A DNA stretch of 64,000 nucleotides from Paratinospora sagittata (lineage: Eukaryota; Streptophyta; Magnoliopsida; Ranunculales; Menispermaceae), in contig CM069590.1 in the NCBI GenBank assembly GCA_035771175.1, positions 34,672,821 to 34,736,820 on the forward strand, written 5' to 3'. This document shows, piece after piece, positions 34,008 through 44,911 of the stretch. The position numbers were made by a program, and so were the translations under genes. Each line of letters starts with the position of its first letter. The stretch's first letter is position 1. Under the pieces are notes generated by a model. That model did not search any database, was not told where the DNA came from, and saw only the letters and a list, made by a program, of their open reading frames with translations.

Positions 34008-34412
34008 TGCCCATTGTGGAGGCCGAAGCGCCCATTCTCTATTTTTTGTGTTTTTTTTCTCCATCACCTAGCACTGGGGTGCCCATTCTCGAGTGTGTGG
34101 TTTATTTTCTTCATCTTTCCGTCGTTTTCTCGCATTTCTTCGCATAGTTTCTTCTCTTCATTGCTTTGCCATTTGTTTGTCACTTTAATGGCACTTCAAA
34201 ACCATTTCAAAACCTACAAAATCAATCATGAACTAAGTGTTCAACTCATCAAAACACTCACCTAAAGTAACATATAAAAATGCAAACCGAAATAAAACTA
34301 TACCGAAACTCAAACATAAACCAACATAAAACTTTAATATAAAATATACCTAAACTAGAACATAAAATGACATTAAATATAACATAAAAGACATCTAAAA
34401 CTCTACTTATCA
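34008..34412 (-). mobile_element. 5' LTR of the Tat-like element, last part
   Basis: It matches 25377-25728 of the left LTR and ends CTCTACTTATCA before the TTGAG duplication. Confidence 0.85.
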
Positions 34413-35109
34413 TTGAGCGTCCTACAATTTGGTGAGTGTCTTGTAGGCGTTGAACCGAAAGCACTAAAATGATCTCAGACAGTTTATGAGGGCAGCATCC
34501 TGTAATTGCTGCCCAAAATTTTCTTAAAAATTTCTCAAGCAACTTGAGCGTCCTACTTATGTATGAGCATCCTGCAACGCTTGGCCTGATAAACTTAAGT
34601 GAGTTGGCCACTTGCATGAGCGTCCTTGTGAACTATGAGCAACGTGCTCAAACTGAGAACTTTTAAACTCTTTCTCTTTTCAAAAATTCGCCAATTCAAA
34701 TCAATTAAAACTATTTTGACTTAAATCAAATACAAAAAAAAAATTTCAAACAACTTGTAAATCACTTAGAAATCGACGATTAACTAATCAAACAAGATTT
34801 TGGTGAAAATCAAAACTTTTGTAAACTTTTGAAAATCAAAACAAAATCAAGCTAAGCAATCATTGACTAAGGTTCTACAAGCCTAATTATAATCTAAGCA
34901 AACTTTACAATTATGAAATCTTGTAGCTCAATGCTTGATTGTCCATAGCTTGATTGACTCTTCAATGCTCATCTTGAGATAGAGTGGTTCAACTTGAGTT
35001 GATTGAATTCTCTATTCTATGACTAAAACACTCAAGATAGTGATTAGTTTGGCAAATAAAGTGGTTTGTAATCATCAAAATATCCATCACGGGGTTCATT
35101 GGAATAACA
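34413..35109 (-). mobile_element. Copia 5' LTR, upper part
   Basis: It resumes the LTR of 23337-24401 with TTGAGCGTCCTAC, has inverted hairpin modules (34413-34630), and ends GGTTCATTGGAATAACA; read on the minus strand it starts TGTTATTCCAATGAACCCC. Confidence 0.75.
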
Positions 35110-35698
35110 AGAGTGTGGATTCCCATTCTATTTACTTGTTCTTTAGGGAAAAGTTTTGTCGGTGTTACTTGGATTAGAACACTATGGCATGGACATTCCT
35201 TTGTGAAGAATGTAAGGGTAGAAGGGTTGGTAATAGATATTCTGTTCTAGTCATTCCCTATAGCATGAAATGGGGGAAAGTATAGGCAGAATTATCTGGA
35301 TTTGACCTCGGTTGAGGCGTGTGCATGTTTTATGAAAAAACTTATGCATGATTTAGTTTGATCCATGTATGTTAACTTTAATTAATGCACTTGTACTTGT
35401 AAAATTTCTTCTATGGAATACATGTTTATATAAATGCATCTATGATTATAATTGTGAGAATATTTCACTGAGCTAGTTGAAGCTCACCCCTTTTTCCTAT
35501 TTTCTCAGGTTCAGATCCAAAAGGGAAGGACAAGGCCTAGATCGCTAACTGCAGCTTTCTTCTCCTTGGATTCATGTGAGGAGATGGGACTTAGGTTGTT
35601 TTATTATCTCTTTTGTTCATTTCGGTTATGTAAATAACTCTTATATTGTAATATTGTACATATATATCACATAGATGAGTTATGTATATGGTACATGT
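35110..35698 (+). mobile_element. Gypsy LTR fragment, left part
   Basis: This is typical LTR sequence with CACTGAGCTAGTTGAAGCTC and a later TTTTCTCAGGTTCAGATCC. Its counterpart in the LTR at 52738-55521 is inverted (53090-53155). It ends at CATGT, the duplicated target of the next insertion, and continues at 38611-38888. Confidence 0.6.
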
Positions 35699-38605
35699 TG
35701 TTGGTCCGCCTAAGAGGGGGGTGAATTGGGTGCGATGGTCAATTATAAAATTATCTTCCAATAACTTAGTGATTTACATGAGTTAATTGGAACATGGTGC
35801 AAATTAGAACACAAACTAAAATGTAAAAGTTTGATAGACAGATTTATAGTGGTTCGGCCAAGCCTACGTCCACTACCTAATCTCCCGATTAGGATTTACT
35901 CAATCCACTAACTGATTCTCTTATGAATGAGGACCAAACCGTTAAAACTGCCCTTTTACAGGTTAAAGGCAAACCTATCCTTTCATGGGCTAAGGATGAA
36001 CCATTTTCCTTTTTTCGGGATTAGGAAAACCATGTTCCTTTTAATGGCTAAGGAAGAACCAATTTTCTTTTTTCGGGATGAGGAGAAACTCATGTTCCTT
36101 TTACTGGCTAAGGAAGAATCGTGATCCTTTTGCGAGATAAGGATCAACCGGTTTCTCTTTTAAGGCTGAGAGATAACCTATCATTTTTAAGGTTAAGGAC
36201 ACACCTATCTTTTTACGAGATGAGGATGAACCGCTTTCCTTTTTCCAGGCTGAGGATGAACCCATGTTCCTTTTACGGGATCAGGAAGAACCCTTGTGAT
36301 TTCAAACCTGAAATCACTTAAGTAAACGACATCTACTTGTCCTGGTTGTTTCACACCGAAACACACCAGCAAATTACAATTCAATAATGTTGGTTCTAAC
36401 AAAGTAGAACACTTTACAATTAAGCACATTACATAGCATTACAAAGATATGAAATATGAAATAGGTAATGCTAGGAGACGATACACTTACAGTCCTTTAC
36501 CTTCCAATGTTCGGTATTGCTCAAGTGCAATTTCGAAAAGCATGAATGATGTGTTATGAAGATCGGTGCTTCTTCGAAGATAATAAAATGCCATAAAACA
36601 TTGAAGTTGAAAATAGAAGGACTAGTGTATACATAGACACAGATAGTTTTCAAAGTAGATATAAAATATAGGTATGAAAACTTATGGTTCTCTGATCAAT
36701 AGTTAATCAACTATTGATATAGTTCAATACAATACTTAAGATATGAAATCAAGTACAACTGTATATCTTGAACTATTTTTCAAATTCTATTTCCAGCAAA
36801 AATGATACCAAATGTGAATTAGTGTTGAGAATTTGAGTTGATACCAATATAAAAACAGATTTTCAAAAATAGAAATATATTTAAAACTCAATATGAAAAT
36901 CGTATAGGTATCAGTGAAAATATTTTGAAAGATTTGAAAAATGAAATTCATTTTGACACAGACTAACTTTCAAAAAGTATTGGCACAACACAAAGTGATT
37001 GGCAAGTTGTTTGGTCCTAAATGTTGGTATTTAGTGGGACATAGCCGTTAGACATTTGAAGTTTAAATAATGTGAACGTTTTCACACAACGGCTAGAATG
37101 TTATATGAAAATAGCAACTGCGATTTTCACTAACGTTATGGTTCTTTTCAGATTTCATGAAAGAGGAAAGTTTTAGAAGAACTTCTTTCATGTATTAGAG
37201 AAGGTCTCTGATAGATCTGAAAAGGACTCTGTGCAAGTGTCTGTTCTGAAAAAGTAAATTGACGTAGTGTACTCATTTGAACAGTGATGGTAGTTGAATT
37301 AGTGTCTTGATTTCGTAATCAGTGTCTTAACGCATAATATCAACTTTGTCGTTTTGTTCCTTGAGGCGCTTACTATGTATAAGTGTCCTGCTGAACACTT
37401 AAGTGCAGGCTCTACTAACTCATAAGCGTCCTGACTTACTTCTGACTTTAGATGACTTAAACCTTGAGGGCGCTAACGCACAGTTAGCGCCCTGCTATGT
37501 TTTAAAACTATTAAGTACATGAGGGCGCTACTATCCGAGTAAGCGTCCCGCCTTTAAAACATAAAATAAAACATGAGGGTGCTACATTACGTGAGCGTCC
37601 TACTAGATAAAAATATAACATGAGAGCTTTACTACTATGTAAGCGTCCTGCAAGTTAAGACATTTAAAAACACACTGAAGGACAATCAGCGTCCTGAAAG
37701 TTATTCAGTTGATTTCCAAAGGTGAGGGCACTCCTATCCGAAAAACGTCCTGATAGTTTAATCAACTTATAACCATCAACGTCCTCAAAGAAACATTCTT
37801 TAAAGAACTTTTAAAAGATCTTTCAGTGAGCTGATACTGAGTCAGCTTCCTAACAACTTCAGAGGTTTACTATTATATAAGACCACTACTATACAAGTAA
37901 GCGCCCTGATTAATCAGTTCATTTCAACCTTGAGCGTTATCAGTGTCCTAATGACATATCAGCATCCTGACTTAACAAGTTCAGGAGAGCGCTGCTATTT
38001 CATTAGCGTCCTGAAAGATTATTTGAAAACAGTTTTTAATCACGATAAAATATTTGATAAATGCGAATGAAAACTCGATATATTTCAAATTAAATATATA
38101 GTATTAAATTTCTTGAAATATAGTTAAAAACATGTAGATTTAGAGAACATATGAAAGTGATATATGCATGGTTTTGAAAAACATTTTGAGCAATAACGAT
38201 TAGAGAAAGATATACCTTAGATACTTTGTGTATTCTTATTTCTCATACCTGTTAGATCAAACTCTTCATTATGAGATCTTCAATGAGAGCAATTCGAAGT
38301 TGAATGACTTGAACGTTGATCGAGAGATGTAGTCTTGAAGCTTAATTGAAACGTTCGAGTGAAGCGATCTTGAAATCGGAATGTGATTGTTGAAGTATAT
38401 TCGTTGAAACGAGCTTGACCGTTGAATGTAAGCTTTGAGTTCCTTGATCGAGTCGTTCCTTGGCTTTTTGCTTTTCTTTTGGTGCAGAGATAAGTTCTTG
38501 ATAAATGTTCGTTAGCACCGAAAAATACTTTGTTTGTGATCATCAAAATATACTTCATCAAGTATACTTTAGGGATGTGCTAAGGATGAACCATATAGGT
38601 TAACA
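35699..38605 (-). mobile_element. Solo copia LTR, 2.9 kb, TSD CATGT
   Basis: The plus strand runs from TGTTGGTCCGCC to ATAGGTTAACA and is flanked by CATGT at 35694-35698 and 38606-38610. It is the inverted counterpart of 3045-5845, with the 30-bp repeat zone at 35930-36300 and hairpin modules at 37340-38020. No internal domain remains. The ORFs at 35927-36321 are repeat artefacts. Confidence 0.95.
37340..38020 (-). repeat. Array of hairpin modules (inverted copy)
   Basis: About a dozen TGAGGGCGCTA...AGCGTCCTG modules, the reverse of those at 3571-4240; clear ones are at 37455, 37520, 37570 and 37725. Confidence 0.8.
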
Positions 38606-38610
38606 CATGT

Positions 38611-38888
38611 ATATGACTTGTATTTGGAGATTAGATACTTGTTTACATGAGTGTTTATATATGTGTTGAACCATGTGTGGATGTATAGGATGAATTGATC
38701 TATATAGTTGGATTTTGGAGTAAATTTTATGGTTCTATTATACATTGTCATATACTGGGTGATTATATTTGTTTAGGTATTGTTTGTGTATTAGATAGAG
38801 GCTGGGCAAGACTTCAGGTTTTGTCTTGGAGTGACATTATTTGGGATTTTGTGCTGATGGTGATGTCACCCGGACAGAGGTCATGACA
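38611..38888 (+). mobile_element. Gypsy LTR fragment, right part
   Basis: It continues 35110-35698 and ends GGTCATGACA. The end resembles the minus-strand end of the LTR at 52738 (GTCATGACGTCAC...GTGACA). No primer site follows, so it may be a 3' or solo LTR. Confidence 0.55.
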
Positions 38889-39507
38889 TTCTCTGTCTGT
38901 CAACCGCCAACCCTTATTTTATTTTTTTAACTACTTCTATATTATAATTTAATCATACTTTTTGCCACGTCTGCCAACCACTATCTTTGTCCTCTTTTTT
39001 ACATAAAAAAAAAACTATTTCTACAATTCAATCATATTTTTATTGCTAAATTTGTATAATTTTGTATTTGAATTAGGTACAATAATTTTATCAACAAGCA
39101 CAAGGTTGAAGTTGTCAGAATCATAGACTCGAGTTTTCTTAAACTTATTTTGATATTTGTGTGAAATTTGAAATAATTTTATATTTGCGTTGATTTTTAG
39201 TTTTTATTATATTAATTTTGTTACTTTTATTGTCTTGATTTTGTGGTTTTAGTCTTTTAGGTTGTGTTGAATATTTATGTAAAATTTGAGATAATTTTTT
39301 GTTTATAATATGTTATTTATAAAATTATTTTGATTTTATATAAAATTATGTATTTATAATGTATTTGCGATATTTACAAAAAAAAAATATGTTCATTAAC
39401 ATCTCAAAGGGCGTCATTTTCGAGCCTCCAAATAGTGAAGACTGGCCTTGAAATTTGTAATATGATTAATTTAAATTGAGTTACAAAAGGCTGCACCAAA
39501 TGCACAA
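38889..39507. other. AT-rich stretch without a gene
   Basis: I see no coding sequence, repeat structure or element boundary other than the GGTTC target at 39508-39512. Confidence 0.5.
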
Positions 39508-39512
39508 GGTTC

Positions 39513-39932
39513 TGTTGTGCGGAATCGTGGTAAAGCATGAAAGAAAAAATAAGACAACAAATTTAACGTGGTTCGGCAAATTGCCTACGTCCACGGAAGG
39601 CAGCACTCTTGTATTACTTCACCCTTAGGTAGATCTTACAGATTGGATCTCTTGAATTAGATTTCTCAGAATAGATCTCAGGAATAGATCTCACAAGAAT
39701 ATATCTCAGGAATAGATCTCACAAGAATAGATCTCACTGAACATGAATTGAAAGAATAAAGTAAGGCTCTATTTATAGGAGTATTCAGGGGCATTTTCAT
39801 AATTAAAATAATATATTTTAATTTACTAATGTCAAACAATTCGGCTGGCCAGCCAACTTGTTGGCGGAGTTGTTGGCCGCCCTCGTGGGCGGCCACCAAC
39901 TCTTCTTTTTATTCTTGAGGGTGGACCCCACA
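39513..39932 (-). mobile_element. 3' LTR of the copia element
   Basis: 420 bp. It is longer than the 5' LTR by extra tandem units of AATAGATCTCA(CAAG) at 39665-39740. It ends CCCACA. Confidence 0.9.
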
Positions 39933-39950
39933 AATCTCCACCTCCACCTC
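39933..39950 (-). other. Polypurine tract of the copia element
   Basis: The minus strand reads GAGGTGGAGGTGGAGATT just before TGTGGGGTCC, the LTR start. Confidence 0.8.
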
Positions 39951-40052
39951 ATGTGTAACAAAGCTCCTTCACACCTGCAATCTCTCTACAGATAGCAGGC
40001 TTCCTTCAAAAAATAGTTGCTGCCTCCATTAGTGCCCTTAGGCACTCCGAGC

Positions 40053-41297
40053 TCATGAGATGTTAATCAAGTCCAAACAATGTTGGAACTTGATCCCTGT
40101 AACCACCTTTGTAAGCATATCTGCAGGGTTATCTGCAGTCTTGATCTTTTGCAGAAGAATACTCCCTTCTTCTACTATTTCTCGAACAAAATGAAAACGA
40201 ACATCAATATGCTTCGTTCGACTGTGATGAACTTGGTTCTTTGCCAAATAAATGGCACTCTGGCTGTCGCAGAAAACTTCAGCATTCTTCTGCACAATTC
40301 CCAAGTCTTTAGCCAATCCATGAAGCCAGATTGCTTCCTTGAAAGCTTCCGTTACAGCCATGTACTCTGCCTCTGTAGTAGACAAAGCAACTGTTGACTG
40401 TAGTGTTGATCTTCAACTCACTGGTCCTCCTGCTATAGTGAAAATATAACCAGTAGTAGATCTGCGCTTGTCAAGATCTCCAGCATAGTCCGAATCCACA
40501 TATCCGACTAGATGCTTACAACTTTTCGTATCTCTCTCGAACTTTAAACCAATATCTACAGTACCATGAATATACCGTAGAATCCACTTTACTGCTTGCC
40601 AGTGGCCTTTACCGGGGTTGTGCATGTAACGACTTACCATACTTACAGCATGTGAAATGTCAGGTCTGGTACACACCATAGCATACATCAAGGCACCAAC
40701 TGCATTTGCATATGGAATGTTCTCTATTTGCTTCTTCTGATCTTCGGAATTTGGTGACATTGATGAACAGAGCTTGAAATGTGGTGCCAATGGTGTGCTC
40801 ACAGGTTTTGTGTCACTGCCAATGCCAAAAGTTTGAAGAACTTTCTTCAAATACTAAGTCTGAGTCAAACAGATTGTGCCTTTGGCCTTGTCTCGAGTTA
40901 TCTCCATCCCGAGAATTTTTCTCGCCTCTCCAAGGTCCTTCATTTCAAACTCTGAGCTCAATTGAGCCTTCAGCTTGTTGATCTCCACCTTGCTTTTAGA
41001 TGCGATTAACATATCATCTACATATAAAAGCAAGTAGATAAATGTACCATCTTCAAGTTTGCAATAGTAGACACAATGATCAAATTGACTCCGGGTATAT
41101 TTTTGCCCATAGATGAAGCTGTCAAATCTCTTGTACCACTGTCTCGGTGACTGCTTCAGGCCATACAATGACTTGCTCAACTTGCAAGCCCAATTCTCTC
41201 TTCCTGGTACTTTGAATCCTTCTGGTTGAGACATATATATCTCATCTTCCAAATTACCATGCAGAAAAGCAGTTTTGACATCGAGTTGAGCGATTTT
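40053..41297 (-). pseudogene. Copia reverse transcriptase (3' part) and RNase H
   Basis: Minus strand, three frames in line: 40854-41252, 40413-40850 and 40053-40385. RT motifs are IYMSQPEGF, SLYGLKQSPRQWY, the catalytic LLLYVDDMLIA (near 41010) and KDLGEARKILGMEI. RNase H follows with YANAVGALMYAMVCTRPDIS, YVDSDYAGDLDKRRSTTGY, LSTTEAEYMA and CDSQSAIYLAKN. Stops lie after CLTQT and after GGPVS. The coding sequence is otherwise well kept, so the copy is younger than the gypsy at 7-22 kb. The RT N-terminus lies inverted upstream. Confidence 0.9.
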
Positions 41298-41679
41298 CAG
41301 ATTTGCATCAGCAGGTGGAGTTAGATATTCCAGTTACTCCTGGCAAGTCAGCAGAGATATCCAACCATCCTGAAGAAGACGAGGAGGAAATCTCAGTTGA
41401 GGTGGAGGCTCCAGGACCAGACATCGGTCAACAATCAGAATCAATTGCCACCAGTCGACCAAGAAGAGAAATTCGCAAACCTGCTCGGTACACTGACATG
41501 GTTGCATATGCATTACCAGTCACCGGAGATGATATTCCATACAATTACAAAGATGTTATTCAGAGTATGGAAAGTGATAAGTGGAAAATGGCAATGCATG
41601 AGGAGATGGAATCTTTCCATCAGAATCAGACTTGGAAGTTGGTTCCACTTCCGAAAGGAAAGCAACCAATTGGCTGCAA
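41298..41679 (+). repeat. Left arm of inverted duplication in copia pol
   Basis: Plus-strand copy of the integrase-RT hinge (HQQVELDIPVTPGKSAEISN to KGKQPIGCK). It is near-identical to the inverted stretch 41861-42242, with few substitutions (P/L, A/T, S/P). The arms could pair as a 382-bp hairpin around a 181-base spacer. Confidence 0.9.
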
Positions 41680-41860
41680 ATGGGTTTTCGCTAAGAAGGA
41701 AGGCTCTCCCAGCACAGATAGTATATGATACAAAGCCAGACTGGTAGCAAAAGGCTACGCTCAGAGGGAAGGAATTGACTACAATGAGGTATTCTCACCT
41801 GTTGTTAAGCATTCGTCAATTCAAATATTATTGGCTTTGGTTGCACAGTTTGACATCGAG
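41680..41860 (+). pseudogene. Inverted RT N-terminal segment
   Basis: Plus-strand sequence WVFAKKEGSPSTDSI, a stop, then [20 protein letters not shown] and [20 protein letters not shown]. This is the normal start of the copia RT, but opposite to the element's coding strand. It should lie between the hinge and QLDVKTAFLHGNL, which stands at about 41285 on the minus strand. Confidence 0.9.
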
Positions 41861-42242
41861 TTGCAGCCAATTGGTTTCTTTCCTTTCGGAAGTGGAACCA
41901 ACTTCCAAGTCTGATTCTGATGGAAAGATTACATCTCCTCATGCATTGTCATTTTCCACTTATCACTTTCCATACTCTGAATAACATCTTTGTAATTGTA
42001 TGGAATATCATCTCCGGTGACTGGTAATGCATATGCAACCATGTCAGTGTACCGAGCAGGTTTGCGGATTTCTCTTCTTGGTCGACTGGTGGCAATTGAT
42101 TCTGGTTGTTGACCGATGTCTGGTCCTGGAGCCTCCACCTCAACTGAGATTTCCTCCTCGTCTTCTTCGGGATGGTTGGATATCTCTGCTGACTTGCCAA
42201 GAGTTACTAGAATATCTAACTCCACCTGCTGATGCAAATCTG
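41861..42242 (-). repeat. Right arm of inverted duplication in copia pol
   Basis: The original-orientation copy of the hinge, continuous with the integrase frame 41929-43245. After HEEM a stop appears (GAGATGTAATC instead of GAGATGGAATC). Confidence 0.9.
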
Positions 42243-43755
42243 GATCTCGATTTTCTTTATCAGAAACTGTATGCTTTAACATCACAGATTCATCAAAAGT
42301 TACATCTCGACTTTTTACAATCGTCTTTGTCTCAGGGTTCCATAGTCGGAAAGCCTTAACTCCTTCACTAAAGCCCATGAAAATCGCTTTCTTGGACCTA
42401 GGATCCAGTTTGGATTCCTTCACATGGAAATATGCAATGCATCCAAAAATGCGCAGAGCATCATAATCTGAAACGGGGTGTCCAGACCATACCTTCTTGG
42501 GAGTTTTGCCATCTAGTGCTGTTGCAGGAAGTCTATTGATGATATGAGAGGCATATGACAAAGCTTCATCCCAAAATGCCTTGCTCAGTCCAGAATGAGA
42601 TAACATGCAGCGAACTTTATCTACCAAAGTACGATTCATGCGTTCAGCAACACCGTTTTGTTGTGGCGTGCCTGGGACTGTGAAATGTCTGACAATCCCT
42701 TCATTCTCACAAATTTTTTGAAATGGGTCTGACTTGTATTCTCCTCCATTATCAGATCTGAACCTATTTATCTTCTTTCCCGTTTGAGTTTCTACCATTT
42801 TCTTCCATATAAGAAAGATATCTAGCACTTCATTTTTATGCTTCATGGTATAAACCCAAACATAGCGTGAGAAATCATCAATGAAAGTAACAAACCAACG
42901 TTTACCTCCCAATGAAGCATTTTGAGAGGGTCCCCAAACGTCAGTATGAACATAATCCAATGTTCCTTTTGTCCGGTGGATTGCAGTGCCAAACTTGACT
43001 CTCGTCTGTTTGCCTAAGATACAGTGCTCGCAGAAGTCAAGTTTTTCGGTTTTTGCACCTTTCAGAGAACCTTGCTTGATCAAGGTTTGAAGAGCCTTCT
43101 CTCCAACATGTCCGAGCCGCATGTGCCAAAGTCGGGAAGTGTCCAATGAAACATCATTAGAATTGGTGCAAGCTGAGACACTTCCGATTACTGTGTGTCC
43201 GTCAAGAAAATAAAGATTTCCTTTCTGAGTACCCTTCATGGCCAAGAGTGCTCCACGTACAACCTTCAGAACTCCACCTTAAATGGTTACCTTGTAACCG
43301 CTGGAATCAAGGACTCCTAGTGAAATCAGATTTTTCTTCAGATTGGGGACATATCTGACGTCCGTGAGCCGTCTTGTTGTACCGTCATGCATCTTTAGGC
43401 GTATTGTTTCAATACCCTTTGTTTGGTAGGGATTGTTGTTGCCCATGAGCACGATTCCTCCATCGAACTCATCCAATTTGGAGAACCAATGTCGATTCGG
43501 ACACATATGATAGGAACAGCCGAAATCTAATATCCATCTATCAGACTGATTGTATATAGATGAAACTGAGAATGCAGAATTTTCTGCAGCCTTCTGTGCC
43601 AAATTTGCATCTGTCTTGCCCTTATTTGGACAATCTTTCTTCCAATGCCCTTTTTGGTGACAATAGGCACATTCATCCTTTGCAAGACGTTGACGTGATG
43701 AAGGTCTTTGCCAAGGTCTGCTTGTGGTTGGGATTTCCTCCGCCATTAAGACCAA
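41929..43755 (-). pseudogene. Copia zinc knuckle, protease and integrase
   Basis: Minus strand. Frame 43279-43755 opens at an internal Met and has the zinc knuckle CAYCHQKGHWKKDC and the protease motif ILDFGCSYHMCPNR, where DSG is replaced by DFG, then VRYVPNLKKNLISLG. A TAA at about 43276 separates it from frame 41929-43245, the integrase: LWHMRLGHVGEKAL with CEHCILGKQ (zinc site), HTDVWGP, RSDNGGEY and VPGTPQQNGVAERMNRTL (DDE core), and FMGFSEGVKAFRLWNP at the C-terminus. The integrase looks complete apart from flanking damage. Gag upstream of the knuckle is absent. Confidence 0.9.
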
Positions 43756-44512
43756 AGATATGTATGACGCCGAAAAGTGCTTGAAAAAATGATAAACAAC
43801 TCCAACTAAGCTATATCAATAACTTAGGAGCTGAATCTGTAGAAACTGATTGCACGTTGCGTCCGGAACGGTCGAAAATGGTGGAAACGAGTTTGACTTT
43901 GCTGAAATCAGACGAAAAATGAGCCGGATATGGTTGGTCAACCGAAAATGGATTCGGTCAACTACGGGCCGAAACGGGTCGGGCCTGGATGAACAGGTTC
44001 GGGCCGTATGAACAGTATCGGGCAGGATAAATAGTATCGGGTCGGATGAAAAGTATCGGCTGAAACGGGCTGGGCCGAGATGAACAGTGCGAACTGAGTG
44101 GGCTGGGCCTGATGAACAGGGTCGGGCTGAGAGTGGTTGGGCCTGATGAACAGTGTTGGACTGAGCGCGGGCTGAGCTGATGAACAGTGTCAGGCCGAAA
44201 ATGAATCCTTGGGTCGGATCCGGGTCAGAACTTGGATCCGGTTTGGATGAACAGAGTCAGGGATGAACAGCGCCGGGATGAACAGTGTCTGACAAAAAAT
44301 TGCAAAATACAGAGATCAAACTTTGATCGGCTCCTGGGAACTCGTTTCTTGTCTGTTTTTCTCGCCGTTTGTTGCGTTGGACTCCTGAAAATAAGAGCTA
44401 CCTCCACGGGTGATCAGAAAACAGTTCTGATCACTGTTACAAAATCTCAAAATTTTCGATGCAGTATCGAAAAATTCGGCAGAGGGTCCGTTTTTCTTTC
44501 AAAGCTTCACCT
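43756..44512 (-). other. Copia leader with GATGAACAG repeats, gag missing
   Basis: No coding sequence. Between 43975 and 44290 the motif GATGAACAG(T/G)... with CGGGCCG or GGGCTG recurs about ten times at 25-40 bp spacing. It lies where the leader and capsid gene should be, between the primer site and the zinc knuckle. Confidence 0.7.
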
Positions 44513-44525
44513 AGGCTCTGATACC
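44513..44525 (-). other. Primer-binding site of the copia element
   Basis: The minus strand reads TGGTATCAGAGCC four bases after the LTR. Confidence 0.85.
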
Positions 44526-44529
44526 AATT

Positions 44530-44906
44530 TGTTGTGCGAAATCATGGTAAAGCATGAAAGAAAAAATAAGACAACAAATTTAACGTGATTCGGCAAATTG
44601 CCTACGTCCACGGAAGGCAGTACTCTTGTATTACTTCACCCTTAGGTAGATCTTACATATTGGATCTCTTGAATTAGATCTCTCATAATAGATCTTAGGA
44701 ATAGATCTCACTGAACATGAATTGAAAGAATGAAGTAAGGCTCTATTTATAGGAGTATTCAGGGGCATTTTCGTAATTAAAATAATATATTTTAATTTAC
44801 TAATGTCAAATAATTCGGTTGGCCAGCCGACTTGTTGGCAGAGTTGTTGGCCGCCCTCGTGGGCGGCCACCAACTCCTCTTTTTATTCTTGAGGGTGGAC
44901 CCCATA
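44530..44906 (-). mobile_element. 5' LTR of the copia element
   Basis: 377 bp from TGTTGTGCGAAATC to GGACCCCATA, with one change in the last dinucleotide context relative to the 3' LTR and fewer GATCT repeat units. Confidence 0.9.
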
Positions 44907-44911
44907 GGTTC

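Larger units (their letters stand above)
24402..34412 (-). mobile_element. Tat/Athila-like gypsy element, rearranged, TSD TTGAG
   Basis: Both ends belong to one LTR family. The left LTR starts TGTACGTGATCAACCGC, and the right end closes with CTCTACTTATCA, identical to the end of the left LTR at 25728. The flanks are TTGAG on both sides. The polypurine tract next to the left LTR and the Gag-protease pieces (28571-30779, minus) give a minus orientation. RT, RNase H and integrase are absent; copia LTR pieces occupy that place. The lower third of the right LTR is missing, and the rest is split by a gypsy solo LTR. The lineage is inferred from the protease (CDLGASINLMP) and Gag style. Confidence 0.85.
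39513..44906 (-). mobile_element. Copia element with both LTRs, TSD GGTTC, gag deleted
   Basis: LTRs at 39513-39932 and 44530-44906 (TGTTGTGCGG...GGACCCCACA/CCCATA) enclose 4.6 kb with a Met-tRNA primer site and polypurine tract, all minus strand. The flanks are GGTTC at 39508-39512 and 44907-44911. Pol shows zinc knuckle, protease, integrase, RT and RNase H in copia order (TNT1-like, probably Tork lineage). The capsid part of Gag is missing, and a piece of pol is inverted and duplicated at 41298-42242. Stops separate the parts. Confidence 0.95.
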
